Below, one piece after another: positions 20,467-31,723 of a stretch of DNA of 64,000 bases. This stretch comes from Aplectana chamaeleonis (Eukaryota > Nematoda > Chromadorea > Rhabditida > Cosmocercidae): assembly GCA_029168955.1 (NCBI GenBank), contig JAPDOI010001804.1, forward strand, positions 1 to 64,000, given 5' to 3'. The position numbers and the translations under genes were made by a program. The notes under the pieces are model-generated. The model did no database searches. It was not told the origin of the DNA and was given only the letters and a program-made list of their open reading frames with translations. The first letter of the stretch is position 1; each line of letters opens with the position of its first letter.

Positions 20467-22206
20467 ATGTTCAACCTACGCGTGGTGGATCTGTGGAGTC
20501 GACGTTATGGAGACTCATCAAACGGACATCAATCACTCCATGTGGCGTATTGGGAGTGTAGTTGGCTGGCTGCTACACTCCTCTGTATTCTACTTCTACG
20601 AGCTGGCGTCGAGAGGAATCCGGGACCGCGCAGCAAGACACCGCGATATCCCTGCTGTCACTGCGGGCTATCTGCCCAACATGCGAGCATTCAATGTGGT
20701 GGTTGCCTTGGCTGGGTGCACCTCAAATGTTCGGGATTGTCCAGCTATGATGACTACACTCATGCTTACTGTTGTATGTCTTGCTCTGTAAATCCTCCTA
20801 GGGTTCCTCAACATAGTCTTTGCATTTATCAACTCAATATCAATGGCCTGCGTGCCAAAATTGCTGAACTTACAGTGTACATAGATCGCACTCAACCTGA
20901 TGTCATTCTCCTGCAGGAGACCAAGCTTAGCCCATCTTCCCCCTCCCTTCCCCGTCTCCCTGGTTATTTGTCTTATCATGTTCCACGTACATCTCACGGT
21001 GGTGGTGTTTCAACATTTGTAGAATCTTCTATCCCTTCTCACCTAATTAATCTACCCACAGATGATGTTGTAGAATGTCTTGGTGTTCATATTGTATTAC
21101 AAAGTGGCCCCCTTGATATTGTCAACGTCTACATACCCCCATCCACGTCCTGTCCTAACGCGTTTGACCCCTCAAATTACTTACATACTGTCCATATTGC
21201 CTTGTCATCTAGTTCGGTTGTAATGGCTGGTGATTTCAATGCTCATTCTCCCTCGTGGTTCTCTCCTCTAGAGCCTGACAATAGAGGTGAACTCATTGAA
21301 TTATTCGCTGATGATTGTGATCTTGTGCCTATCAATGAGGATTCTCCCACTCGTCTTCCGGCAGTGGGTAGGCCTTCCTCACCCGATATCACCTTTGTAT
21401 CATCCTCGCTAGCTATCTCCTGTAACTGGTCTACCGATGTGGTCCTGGCCAGTGATCATGTTCCCATAATCACGTCATTGGATTTGTCACTCAATAGCTT
21501 GCTTGCTTCGTTCTCTGGCTCTCGTTGTAAGTCTTATTCCAATTATCGTAAGGCTAACTGGGACCTATTCAAAGAGGTGTTGCTCAGCCAGGCGGCCGAC
21601 TACCCGAGGAACGGAACAGTCTACGATAAGGAGAAGTTTATCGTTAAAGCCATCGAACGTGCCTCCAAAGCAGCTATTCCCACTGGACGTGTAAGGACTT
21701 TTCACCCAAACGTGCCCAGTGAAGTCCTCGACCTGATCACGATGAGAGACGACAAGCGAAGATCGGATCCCAATGATCCTGCGGTACAGCAGCTGTCGGA
21801 CAACATCACCGAGCTGCTAAATCAACACAAGCAGCAGCGCTGGAAAGAGCTAACCGAGTCGATTGATTTTGCCGCTGATGCCAGAAAAGCTTGGACAACA
21901 CTGAAACGAATTTCTGGCAAAAAGATGAGCACGGATCGTAACATGCTCGAATTCCCGTCTGGAAGATTCGAGCACGGATACAAGGCAGCTTGTCTGCTTG
22001 GTAAACTTTTCACATCGGCCTCATCGCCTCGTGATATGCATAACAGACGAACAGTACGAGCAATCAGGAAGCTGAACCGGCTGGAAGTCCCTGCTATTTC
22101 TCCCTCCGCCATCGACAAGATCATCAAATCGATGAAAAATTCGCGTGCAGAGGGACCCGACGGAATATCGGCTGTTCATCTCAAGCATCTTCCTGATCCC
22201 TATCAT
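20467..22206 (+). CDS. LINE A1 ORF part 1: 2A leader, zinc finger, endonuclease
   Basis: Starts at ATG 20467 (MFNLRVVDLWSR). The leader ends in WLAATLLCILLLRAGVERNP, then GP: a 2A-like motif at 20605-20628. A PHD/RING-like cysteine-histidine cluster follows (YPCCHCGLSAQH, CGGCLGWVHLKCSGL, AYCCMSC). The APE endonuclease shows YQLNINGLRAKI, ILLQETKLSP, VMAGDFNAHSPSW and ASDHVPIITSLD. The RT begins near 22080 with KNSRAEGPDGISAVHLKHL. The frame stops at TAA 22207-22209 but continues beyond it without a shift. The 2A site would release the leader from the replication enzymes. Confidence 0.85.
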
Positions 22207-22209
22207 TAA

Positions 22210-23879
22210 TTGCTCTCTGATCTCATTTATTCGTCATTCAGTTCTGGTGTTATTCCGGCGCGCTGGAAACAAGCTGTCGTCATTCCCATCGCCAAACCTG
22301 GCAAGCCACTGGACAAGGCTGCCTCCCACCGCCCCATCTCCCTCCTTTCCCCCCTAGCCAAGCTTGCAGAAAAGGTTGTGAATCCGCTCCTCCAGAACGC
22401 CTTACAGCACAACACTCATCAGCATGGTTTCAAAAAGGAGCATTCCACCATCACTGCCCTGACATCAATCACCGAGCATATCATCGCTGGATTTAATCGC
22501 AAGACCCCGGCTGGTAGAAGTCTCGTCGTTGCTATTGATCTCTCGGCTGCATTCGATAGCATCAGTATCCCGCTCCTATCGAAATCCATTCTGGAATCGG
22601 ACATGCCCAGTTGGTCTAAAAGATGGATTAATAGCTTTGTCAAAAACCGGTCCATTCGTGTCAAGTTCGACGGACATCTATCGTCTTCGGTCCCATTGAA
22701 AGCCGGTGTCCCGCAAGGCGGGGTGTTGTCCCCTAGCCTGTTCTCGCTATTTCTGTCTGATATTCCTGAGCCACCATCTGGCATTCATCTGTGCCTGTAC
22801 GCTGATGACATCACTATCGTTTGCACGGACTCAGTTATTGACCGAGCCACTGCCACCATGAACAACTACTTACGGACGTTGGCTGTGTATCTCAAATCAA
22901 AGTTGCTGACTGTGTCTGCCTCTAAGTCAAGTGTCACACTATGTACGACGGCTACTATCGAACATCGGCTTCATCCCAAGGTCATCTGGGATGGCCACGA
23001 GCTGCCGCTGTCTAAGCATCCTCGACTACTGGGAGTCTTCCTGGATCCCTCGCTACGATTTCATGAGAATGCGCGAATACGTGCTGCCTCAGCCAACTCG
23101 CGCAACAACATTCTTCGCGCATTGGCTGGAACCACCTGGGGCAGCACGAAGGAAGTGCTACGTATGACATACAGGGCCATGGTGCAGCCGGTCCTGGAAT
23201 ATGGTGCCCTATATGGACCAGACATCTCTCTGAATCCTCTTGGTGCAGATTGCAGAGAACACAGAATGCTGCCCTCAGGCTTATCACTGGATGTCACAAG
23301 TCGACGCCTATTCCGCATCTTCATCAGGAAGCCGGCCTACTTCCCGTGAAAGAACACTGCTTACTCCAGTCTCAGCAATTTCTAATAAGTATTGTCAAGA
23401 GCCCGACCCATCCAAATTACCATCTTCTGTCGTCTGGCCCCCACCCAAGAAGCATACGCACGCCGCTCAGTGCTTCTCTGTCTGCAGTCGATCAACAACG
23501 CTGGGCTACATCCGAGCTATCGCGAAGAAGACTCCAGATGGCTGAGCATACGCGGTTCGTGGCAGAGTACCTGTCTGATGCTCAGCCCAACTTAATCTAT
23601 GGCGGCGTGCCCCCGCGAGTCGACGACAGCGAAGCTGGACTACCGCGACGTACCCGAACAATCCTCGCTGGTCTGCGATGCGGTCACTCCAGATATCTAA
23701 AGGCCTACACTCATCGGATTGATCAGTCAGTCCCAGATAAATGCCCCGATTGTGAATGTGCTGGACATGATTCATTGCACCTATTTTCATGTCCGGCCAG
23801 GCCTACAACCTTGTCTGCTCGAGATCTATGGTACAAGCCGTGTGAGGTCTGCTCGAGATCTATGGTACAAGCCGTGTGA
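22210..23879 (+). pseudogene. LINE A1 ORF part 2: reverse transcriptase and CCHC
   Basis: Same frame as part 1 after the TAA. RT motifs: VVIPIAKPGKPLDK, HRPISLLSPLAKLAEK, AIDLSAAFDSI, GVPQGGVLSPSLFSL and LYADDITIVC (22795-22825). A one-base loss near 23212 shifts the frame, and coding continues as 23250-23879 with HQEAGLLPVKEHC and the CPDCECAGHDSLHLFSCP knuckle. The final residues are disrupted by a 34-base tandem duplication (CTCGAGATCTATGGTACAAG unit, 23815-23882). Confidence 0.85.
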
Positions 23880-23945
23880 GGTGGCTAGCTTCCTACGCCT
23901 CTGATGCGATGCTCTGTTCATGGCTGACAAGAAGAAGAAGATGCG

Positions 23946-24569
23946 TCCCGCATACATTCCCCCGGCGCTTGGCGCACTTATAGTTTGGTCCCACACACGT
24001 TGTCGGTGCTTGGCGCACTTCTAGTTGGATCCCGCACACGTTCTCCGGCACTTGGCGCACTTCTTTTTTGGTCTCGCACACGTTCCCCGGCGCTCAGCGC
24101 ACTTATATTCGCGACCCGAACACATTTCCCGAAGCTCAGCGAACTTTTACTTGGGTCCTACACACGTTTCCCGGCGCTCGGCGCACTTCTAGTTGAGTCC
24201 CGCACACGTTCCCCGGCGCTCAACACAGTTCCAGTTGGGTCCCGCATACGTTGCCCGGCGCTTGGCGCACCTCTATTTAGGTCTTGCACACGTTCCCCGG
24301 CGTTTGGCGTACTTCTGTTTGGGGCACACGTTTCCCGTCGCTTGGCGCACTTAAATTTGGGTCCCGCACACCTTCCCGGCGCTTAGCGCACTTCTAGATG
24401 GGTCCCGCACACGTTCTTCGGCACTTGGCGCACTTCTATTTGGGTCCAGCGCACGTTTCCCGTCGCTTGGCGCACATAAGTTTGGGTCCCGCACACCTTC
24501 CCGGCGCTTGGCGCACTTCTAGATGGGTCCCGAACACGGTCCGCGGCACTTGGCGCACTTCTAGATGCG
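23946..24569. repeat. 42-bp satellite array 3
   Basis: About 15 units, between LINE A1 and LINE A2. Its first units repeat those following LINE A2 at 28065, and its last units repeat those preceding A1 and A3, which marks it as part of a duplicated block. Confidence 0.9.
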
Positions 24570-26124
24570 GATCCAAGATGTTCAACCTACGCGTGGTGGA
24601 TCTGTGGAGTCGACGTTATGGAGACTCATCAAACGGACATCAATCACTCCATGTGGAGTTTTTTCGTATTGGGAGTGTAGTTGGCTGGCTGCTACACTCC
24701 TCTGTATTCTACTTCTACGAGCTGGCGTCGAGAGGAATCCGGGACCGCGCAGCAAGACACCGCGATATCCCTGCTGTCACTGCGGGCTATCTGCCCAACA
24801 TGCGAGCATTCAATGTGGTGGTTGCCTTGGCTGGGTGCACCTCAAATGTTCGGGATTGTCCAGCTATGATGACTACACTCATGCTTACTGTTGTATGTCT
24901 TGCTCTGTAAATCCTCCTAGGGTTCCTCAACATAGTCTTTGCATTTATCAACTCAATATCAATGGCCTGCGTGCCAAAATTGCTGAACTTACAGTGTACA
25001 TAGATCGCACTCAACCTGATGTCATTCTCCTGCAGGAGACCAAGCTTAGCCCATCTTCCCCCTCCCTTCCCCGTCTCCCTGGTTATTTGTCTTATCATGT
25101 TCCACGTACATCTCACGGTGGTGGTGTTTCAACATTTGTAGAATCTTCTATCCCTTCTCACCTAATTAATCTACCCACAGATGATGTTGTAGAATGTCTT
25201 GGTGTTCATATTGTATTACAAAGTGGCCCCCTTGATATTGTCAACGTCTACATACCCCCATCCACGTCCTGTCCTAACGCGTTTGACCCCTCAAATTACT
25301 TACATACTGTCCATATTGCCTTGTCATCTAGTTCGGTTGTAATGGCTGGTGATTTCAATGCTCATTCTCCCTCGTGGTTCTCTCCTCTAGAGCCTGACAA
25401 TAGAGGTGAACTCATTGAATTATTCGCTGATGATTGTGATCTTGTGCCTATCAATGAGGATTCTCCCACTCGTCTTCCGGCAGTGGGTAGGCCTTCCTCA
25501 CCCGATATCACCTTTGTATCATCCTCGCTAGCTATCTCGTGTAACTGGTCTACCGATGTGGTCCTGGCCAGTGATCATGTTCCCATAATCACGTCATTGG
25601 ATTTGTCACTCAATAGCTTGCTTGCTCCGTTCTCTGGCTCTCGTTGTAAGTCTTATTCCAATTATCGTAAGGCTAACTGGGACCTATTCAAAGAGGTGTT
25701 GCTCAGCCAGGCGGCCGACTACCCGAGGAACGGAACAGTCTACGATAAGGAGAAGTTTATCGTTAAAGCCATCGAACGTGCCTCCAAAGCAGCTATTCCC
25801 ACTGGACGTGTAAGGACTTTTCACCCAAACGTGCCCAGTGAAGTCCTCGACCTGATCACGATGAGAGACGACAAGCGAAGATCGGATCCCAATGATCCTG
25901 CGGTACAGCAGCTGTCGGACAACATCACCGAGCTGCTAAATCAGCACAAGCAGCAGCGCTGGAAAGAGCTAACCGAGTCGATTGATTTTGCCGCTGATGC
26001 CAGAAAAGCTTGGACAACACTGAAACGAATTTCTGGCAAAAAGATGAGCACGGATCGTAACATGCTCGAATTCCCGTCTGGAAGATTCGAGCACGGATAC
26101 AAGAGCAGCTTGTCTGCTTCGTAA
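24565..26124 (+). CDS. LINE A2 ORF part 1: 2A leader, zinc finger, endonuclease
   Basis: Same domains as A1 part 1, with the 2A-like motif GVERNPGP at 24724-24747. The 8 bases AGTTTTTT missing from A1 are present, so the frame that carries the 2A motif has no ATG inside the LINE. The only upstream ATG in frame (24565) is supplied by the satellite-derived flank. The frame is lost at about 26105 by an inserted base and a substitution, compared with A1. Confidence 0.8.
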   Translation: MRIQDVQPTRGGSVESTLWRLIKRTSITPCGVFSYWECSWLAATLLCILLLRAGVERNPGPRSKTPRYPCCHCGLSAQHASIQCGGCLGWVHLKCSGLSSYDDYTHAYCCMSCSVNPPRVPQHSLCIYQLNINGLRAKIAELTVYIDRTQPDVILLQETKLSPSSPSLPRLPGYLSYHVPRTSHGGGVSTFVESSIPSHLINLPTDDVVECLGVHIVLQSGPLDIVNVYIPPSTSCPNAFDPSNYLHTVHIALSSSSVVMAGDFNAHSPSWFSPLEPDNRGELIELFADDCDLVPINEDSPTRLPAVGRPSSPDITFVSSSLAISCNWSTDVVLASDHVPIITSLDLSLNSLLAPFSGSRCKSYSNYRKANWDLFKEVLLSQAADYPRNGTVYDKEKFIVKAIERASKAAIPTGRVRTFHPNVPSEVLDLITMRDDKRRSDPNDPAVQQLSDNITELLNQHKQQRWKELTESIDFAADARKAWTTLKRISGKKMSTDRNMLEFPSGRFEHGYKSSLSAS

Positions 26125-28059
26125 ACTTTTCACATCGGCCTCATCGCCTCGTGATATGCATAACAGACGAACAGTACGAGCAATCAGGAAGCTGAACCGG
26201 CTGGAAGTCCCTGCTATTTCTCCCTCCGCCATCGACAAGATCATCAAATCGATGAAAAATTCGCGTGCAGAGGGACCCGACGGAATATCGGCTGTTCATC
26301 TCAAGCATATTCCTGATCCCTATCATTAATTGCTCTCTGATCTCATTTATTCGTCATTCAGTTCTGGTGTTATTCCGGCGCGCTGGAAACAAGCTGTCGT
26401 CATTCCATCGCCAAACCTGGCAAGCCACTGGACAAGGCTGCCTCCCACCGCCCCATCTCCCTCCTTTCCCCCTAGCCAAGCTTGCAGAAAAAGGTTGTGA
26501 ATCCGCTCCTCCAGAACGCCTTACAGCACAACACTCATCAGCATGGTTTCAAAAGGAGCATTCCACCATCACTGCCCTGACATCAATCACCGAGCATATC
26601 ATCGCTGGATTTAATCGCAAGACCCCGGCTGGTAGAAGTCTCGTCGTTGCTATTGATCTCTCGGCTGCATTCGATAGCATCAGTATCCCGCTCCTATCGA
26701 AATCCATTCTGGAATCGGACATGCCCAGTTGGTCTAAAAGATGGATTAATAGCTTTTGTCAAAAACCGGTCCATTCGTGTCAAGTTCGACGGACATCTAT
26801 CGTCTTCGGTCCCATTGAAAGCCGGTGTCCGCACGACGGGGTGTTGTCCCCTAGCCTGTTCTCGCTCTTTCTGTCTGATATTCCTGAGCCACCATCTGGC
26901 ATTCATCTGTGCCTGTACGCTGATGACATCACTATCGTTTGCACGGACTCAGTTATTGACCGAGCCACTGCCACCATGAACAACTACTTACGGACGTTGG
27001 CTGTGTATCTCAAATCAAAGTTGCTGACTGTGTCTGCCTCTAAGTCAAGTGTCACACTATGTACGACGGCTACTATCGAACATCGGCTTCATCCCAAGGT
27101 CATCTGGGATGGCCACGAGCTGCCGCTGTCTAAGCATCCTCGACTACTGGGAGTCTTCCTGGATCCCTCGCTACGATTTTCATGAGAATGCGCGAATACG
27201 TGCTGCCTCAGCCAACTCGCGCAACAACATTCTTCGCGCATTGGCTGGAACCACCTGGGGCAGCACGAAGGAAGTGCTACGTATGACATACAGGGCCATG
27301 GTGCAGCCGGTCCTGGAATATGGTGCCCCTATATGGACCAGACATCTCTCTGAATCCTCTTGGTGCAGATTGCAGAGAACACAGAATGCTGCCCTCAGGC
27401 TTATCACTGGATGTCACAAGTCGACGCCTATTCCGCATCTTCATCAGGAAGCCGGCCTACTTCCCGTGAAAGAACACTGCTTACTCCAGTCTCAGCAATT
27501 TCTAATAAGTATTGTCAAGAGCCCGACCCATCCAAATTACCATCTTCTGTCGTCTGGCCCCCACCCAAGAAGCATACGCACGCCGCTCAGTGCTTCTCTG
27601 TCTGCAGTCGATCAACAACGCTGGGCTACATCCGAGCTATCGCGAAGAAGACTCCAGATGGCTGAGCATACGCGGTTCGTGGCAGAGTACCTGTCTGATG
27701 CTCAGCCCAACTTAATCTATGGCGGCGTGCCCCGCGAGTCGACGACAGCGAAGCTGGACTACCGCGACGTACCCGAACAATCCTCGCTGGTCTGCGATGC
27801 GGTCACTCCAGATATCTAAAGGCCTACACTCATCGGATTGATCAGTCAGTCCCAGATAAATGCCCCGATTGTGAATGTGCTGGACATGATTCATTGCACC
27901 TATTTTCATGTCCGGCCAGGCCTACAACCTTGTCTGCTCGAGATCTATGGTACAAGCCGTGTGAGGTCTGCTCGAGATCTATGGTACAAGCCGTGTGAGG
28001 TGGCTAGCTTCCTACGCCTCTGATGCGATGCTCTGTTCATGGCTGACAAGAAGAAGAAG
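24570..28059 (+). mobile_element. LINE family A, copy A2 (full length)
   Basis: Near-identical to A1, with the same 5' start, the same AGATGCG satellite junctions, the same in-frame TAA and the same 34-base duplication. The first 1.5 kb differ by only a few bases. From about 26100 to 27180 there are many one-base indels relative to A1, mostly in homopolymers. The shared flanks show that A1 and A2 arose by duplication of the locus, not by two insertions. Confidence 0.9.
26126..28022 (+). pseudogene. LINE A2 reverse transcriptase, multiple frameshifts
   Basis: RT and C-terminus are readable in pieces: FNRKTPAGRSLVVAIDLSAA, HLCLYADDITIVC, and 27190-27760 LEYGAPIWTRHLSESSWCRL. Motif B is damaged (GVRTTG/CPHDGVLSP instead of GVPQGGVLSP). 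Compared with A1 the changes are mainly one-base length differences, for example CATTCCATCG for CATTCCCATCG. Confidence 0.8.
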
Positions 28060-28064
28060 ATGCG

Positions 28065-29433
28065 TCCCGCATACATTCCCCCGGCGCTTGGCGCACTTAT
28101 AGTTTGGTCCCACACACGTTGTCGGTGCTTGGCGCACTTCTAGTTGGATCCCGCACACGTTCTCCGGCACTTGGCGCACTTCTTTTTGGGTCTCGCACAC
28201 GTTCCCCGGCGCTCAGCGCACTTATATTCGCGACCCGAACACATTTCCCGAAGCTCAGCGGACTTTTACTTGGGTCCTACACACGTTTCCCGGCGCTTGG
28301 CGCACTCCTAGTTGAGTACCGTAAACGTTCCCCGGCGCTCAGCACAGTTCTAGTTGGGTCCCGCATACGTTGCCCGGCGCTTGGCGCACTTATAGCTGGG
28401 TTCCGCACACGTTTACCGTCGCTTAGCGCACTTAAATTTTGGTTCCGCACACCTTCCCGGCGCTTGGCGCACTTCTAGATGGGTCCCGCACACGGTCCCC
28501 GGCACTTGGCGCACTTCTAGATGCGTCCCGCATACATTCCCCCGGCGCTTGGCGCACTTATAGTTTGGTCCCACACACGTTGTCGGTGCTTGGCGCACTT
28601 CTAGATGCGTCCCGCATACATTCACCGGCGCTTGGCGCACTTATAGTTCGGTCCCACACACGTTTTCGGTGCTTGGCGCACTTCTAGTTGGATCCCGCAA
28701 ACGTTCTCCGGCACTTGGCGCACTTCTGTTTGGGTCTCGCACACGTTCCCCGGCGCTCAGCGCACTTATATTCGCGACCGGAACACATTTCCCGAAGCTC
28801 AGCGGACTTTTACTTGGGTCCTACACACGTTTCCCGGCGCTTGGCGCACTCCTAGTTGAGTACCGTAAACGTTCCCCGGCGCTCAGCACAGTTCTAGTTG
28901 GGTCCCGCATACGTTGCCCGGCGCACTTATAGCTGGGTTCCGCACACGTTTACCGTCGCTTAGCGCACTTAAATTTTGGTTCCGCACACCTTCCCGGCGC
29001 TTGGCGCACTTCTAGTGTTGTTCCGAACACGTTCTTGGCGCTCGGCGCACTTCTAGTTGAGTCCCGCACACGTTCCCCGGCGCTCAACACAGTTCTAGTT
29101 GGGTCCCGCATACGTTGCCCGGCGCTTGGCGCACCTCTATTTAGGTCTTGCACACGTTCTCCGGCGTTTGGCGTACTTCTGTTTGGGGCACACGTTTCCC
29201 GTCGCTTGGCGCGCTTAAATTTGGGTCCCGAACACCTTCCCGGCGCTTAGCGCACTTCTAGATGGGTCCCGCACACGTTCTCCGGCACTTGGCGCACTTC
29301 TGTTTGGGTCCCGCGCACGTTTCCCGTCGCTTGGCGCACATAAATTTGGGTCCCGCACACCTTCCCGGCGCTTGGCGCACTTCTAGATGGGTCCCGCGCA
29401 CGGTCCCCGGCACTTGGCGCACTTCTAGATGCG
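28065..29433. repeat. 42-bp satellite array 4
   Basis: About 32 units. Subtype order closely follows arrays 2 and 3. It ends at the start of the truncated LINE A3 with the same CTAGATGCG junction. Confidence 0.9.
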
Positions 29434-29667
29434 GATCCAAGATGTTCAACCTACGCGTGGTGGATCTGTGGAGTCGACGTTATGGAGACTCATCAAACGG
29501 ACATCAATCACTCCATGTGGAGTTTTTTCGTATTGGGAGTGTAGTTGGCTGGCTGCTACACTCCTCTGTATTCTACTTCTACGAGCTGGCGTCGAGAGGA
29601 ATCCGGGACCGCGCAGCAAGACACCGCGATATCCCTGCTGTCACTGCGGGCTATCTGCCCAACATGC
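29434..29667 (+). mobile_element. LINE family A, copy A3 (first 234 bases only)
   Basis: Identical in content to the 5' end of A2, including the 2A-like motif (29588-29611), then it stops abruptly at CCCAACATGC and continues into unrelated DNA. Loss of the 3' end, with the 5' end intact, is the opposite of the usual LINE truncation. It marks a breakpoint of the segmental duplication. Confidence 0.85.
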
Positions 29668-31218
29668 ACAGCACTTACATAAGGAGTTGCCCATCAAAAC
29701 CCGTTTTTTTACTTCCTGCATGTACGAGCTCACATCCTGCCTAATAATGTTTTTGATACGGGCATGTGGTAATGTGTTACTCAAAAAAGTTCATAAAATT
29801 AATACGTACGTGCTATAAAGTTATCGAGCGTTCCCGTTTCGCTGTTGGGAAATGAGCACATCTTACCCTGAAATGCATAGCTTTGAAACTTACAATTAGA
29901 GGCGCATCACCCACTGAAAGTAGTAAAGTTGAGTTAAATCACACAACTTTTCTCCTTCCTATAAGGTCCTAAAGTTTGAGATTACAAAAACTATTACTTA
30001 TTTATCATGAAAACCGCACTGATTTATGTCACCGAACAATTGTGGCGGGTTCAGACCAGTTCTGGGTTAAATTAGGCCAAAAAAGGATATGACGGTGGAT
30101 AAGGTGAATGAACCAATTTTGTTGGGGTAGTTTTGGCTCTATGTGTGGAGGCATCGTTCCCATTGGCAAAGGGCCACAGAATTACCACAGGTAATACAGC
30201 GACACAGCGCATCAAGGCGGGGTCAGTGAAGGGTCGTTGAAGATATTGAGTGCACTTTTCTGTCTTTCTGTTTTTCTTGTTTTTCAAAATAACACTCTAA
30301 ACTTAGCCTCCGAATAGAATTAGAACTGTTCTGTAGACACAGTGGTGAATCTGAACGCATATGTGAAAAGCACGCCGAATACCCTAAATCAAGCAATACT
30401 GTATAGGATATAAACCGCAGGAAATCACAGACGATAGTGTGATAGGAAAGTCAGAAGATAAATGAATACAATATCCAATACAACGGTGTAGAGATTGTGT
30501 GGAACAGCAACTGTTCAGAAAGTTTTTTTGCTGTCTGGTTAAAAACATCGTGTGCAGGATAACACTGCACAACCAACGCGAAGCCACTATTTTTGCCCCC
30601 GCGCGTCGCCCGATTCGAGCTTTGGCCAGAAAATTGGAGTGGGGTAGACGCGCGCTATACTCAATGCACCCAACGCACCCAAATTTCTGGCGCGTCGACG
30701 CCCTCAATTGCCAGAGTGTAGATAAGGTCTGCGGTATTCCGAAAGAGCTCTCAATTCCGGGTATCACCAGGCTCCGCTGATGGTGGTAATCGAAATCGAG
30801 AGCCCTTTTGAAATTTCATAGAAAGCTAAAAAAAAATTGAAGACTTCGCGGTGTTTTTAACCAGCCCAACTTTTGCCGCTGAATTTGGCTGGAAATTCTT
30901 CAGTTTTTGGTTAGTAGCACTGTAGCGGCAAACTTGCGTAGTTTTCCTGTTTTCTGAAAGGGAAGGAGGTTTCGGACAGCCTTAAAGAATCGTTGCCTTT
31001 GGGGAAAGGAATTGGTCCGCGCCTTACATTTCACCCACCAAGAAGTTCATACTAACGCGGGTATTTTCTTCCTTTCTAAAGTTGGGAGAGTTGATGGCAC
31101 AGGAATAGAATGTATCACGCCAGTGCTCGAGTAATAGTCGCTTGCTTCCCTTTTGGACTGGAATTTTCATTTTCGTCGCTCCATTGCTGTTATTTGAACT
31201 AGAAATTTGATCTAATCT
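29668..31218. other. Intergenic stretch upstream of the usp-48-like gene
   Basis: No recognisable gene or element. AT-rich overall. It presumably includes the promoter of the downstream gene, but I see no clear core promoter element. Confidence 0.5.
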
Positions 31219-31236
31219 TTTCTTTTTGCTATTCAG
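31219..31236 (+). promoter_or_regulatory. Candidate trans-splice (spliced leader) acceptor
   Basis: A pyrimidine-rich tract ending TTTTTGCTATTCAG lies 52 bases upstream of the usp-48-like ATG with no intervening donor. Nematode mRNAs often receive a spliced leader at such a site. This is inference only. Confidence 0.35.
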
Positions 31237-31288
31237 TTTCTGCTTTCAATGAGCTGTATTCTGTGAGGTGCTTAATTCTTGTTGTTAA

Positions 31289-31330
31289 ATGGCGAGATCG
31301 ATGTCTCGTAAGGAGACGAATAAGCGAAAA
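31289..31330 (+). CDS. usp-48: usp-48-like deubiquitinase, exon 1
   Basis: Fourteen codons from ATG 31289 (MARSMSRKETNKRK), ending in phase 0 at a strong donor GTAAGT. It is basic and not conserved in itself. It is joined to the rest because exon 2 continues in frame and matches the USP48 N-terminal region. The start is supported by the upstream splice-acceptor-like tract. Confidence 0.6.
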
Positions 31331-31392
31331 GTAAGTTAATTTGGAGGCTCTTAAATCTTTTAGTCAACTGTGTTCTAATATTTGCTATTTAG

Positions 31393-31523
31393 ACCTTATT
31401 CCGCGATGAGGCTATGGAAGCGGCTGTTGCTTTAGATAGCGACGAAATAACGTTCGAACAAGCGTGGATCATTCATAAACTGGACTGTCTTCTGTGCTCT
31501 CTTCACGACGTTCACAATCCAAA
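31393..31523 (+). CDS. usp-48: usp-48-like deubiquitinase, exon 2
   Basis: Between acceptor TATTTAG and donor GTAGGT. It encodes an acidic helix-like segment (DEITFEQAWIIHKLD) and the first half of a Cys cluster (CLLCSLHD). In USP48 the region before the catalytic domain has the same pattern of helix followed by CxxxC. Ends in phase 2. The following intron is 3.1 kb and holds several MITEs. Confidence 0.75.
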
Positions 31524-31723
31524 GTAGGTCTTCTCTCATTCTGTTTTGCCATTCCCTATACTTAAGCAATTTCACCATTCTGACAATGTTTGGGTGCCTG
31601 GAAGGATGATAAGCCGCGCGCTGCTAGGACATGTTGTGTCGCGGCGTACCACCGTGGACTTATCGTTGTACCGTGGAGTCAACACAAAGAAAATGTTTTG
31701 CATCCCAGTTTAAGAACCTTCTT

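Larger units (their letters stand above)
20459..23938 (+). mobile_element. LINE family A, copy A1 (full length)
   Basis: Non-LTR retrotransposon of the APE-endonuclease class, 3.48 kb, starting GATCCAAGATG and ending in a (GAA)n tail. It is flanked by satellite sequence that shares AGATGCG on both sides (20452-20458 and 23939-23945), a likely target duplication. The single ORF has a 2A-like leader, PHD-like zinc finger, endonuclease, RT and a C-terminal CCHC. It is inactive: it carries an in-frame TAA at 22207 shared with copy A2, a 1-base deletion near 23212 and a 34-base duplication near the 3' end. Confidence 0.9.

Noticed and set aside
30384..30780. Overlapping ORFs of about 100 residues on both strands upstream of usp-48
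   Set aside because: No recognisable domain, similar lengths on both strands, no splice or codon signal.
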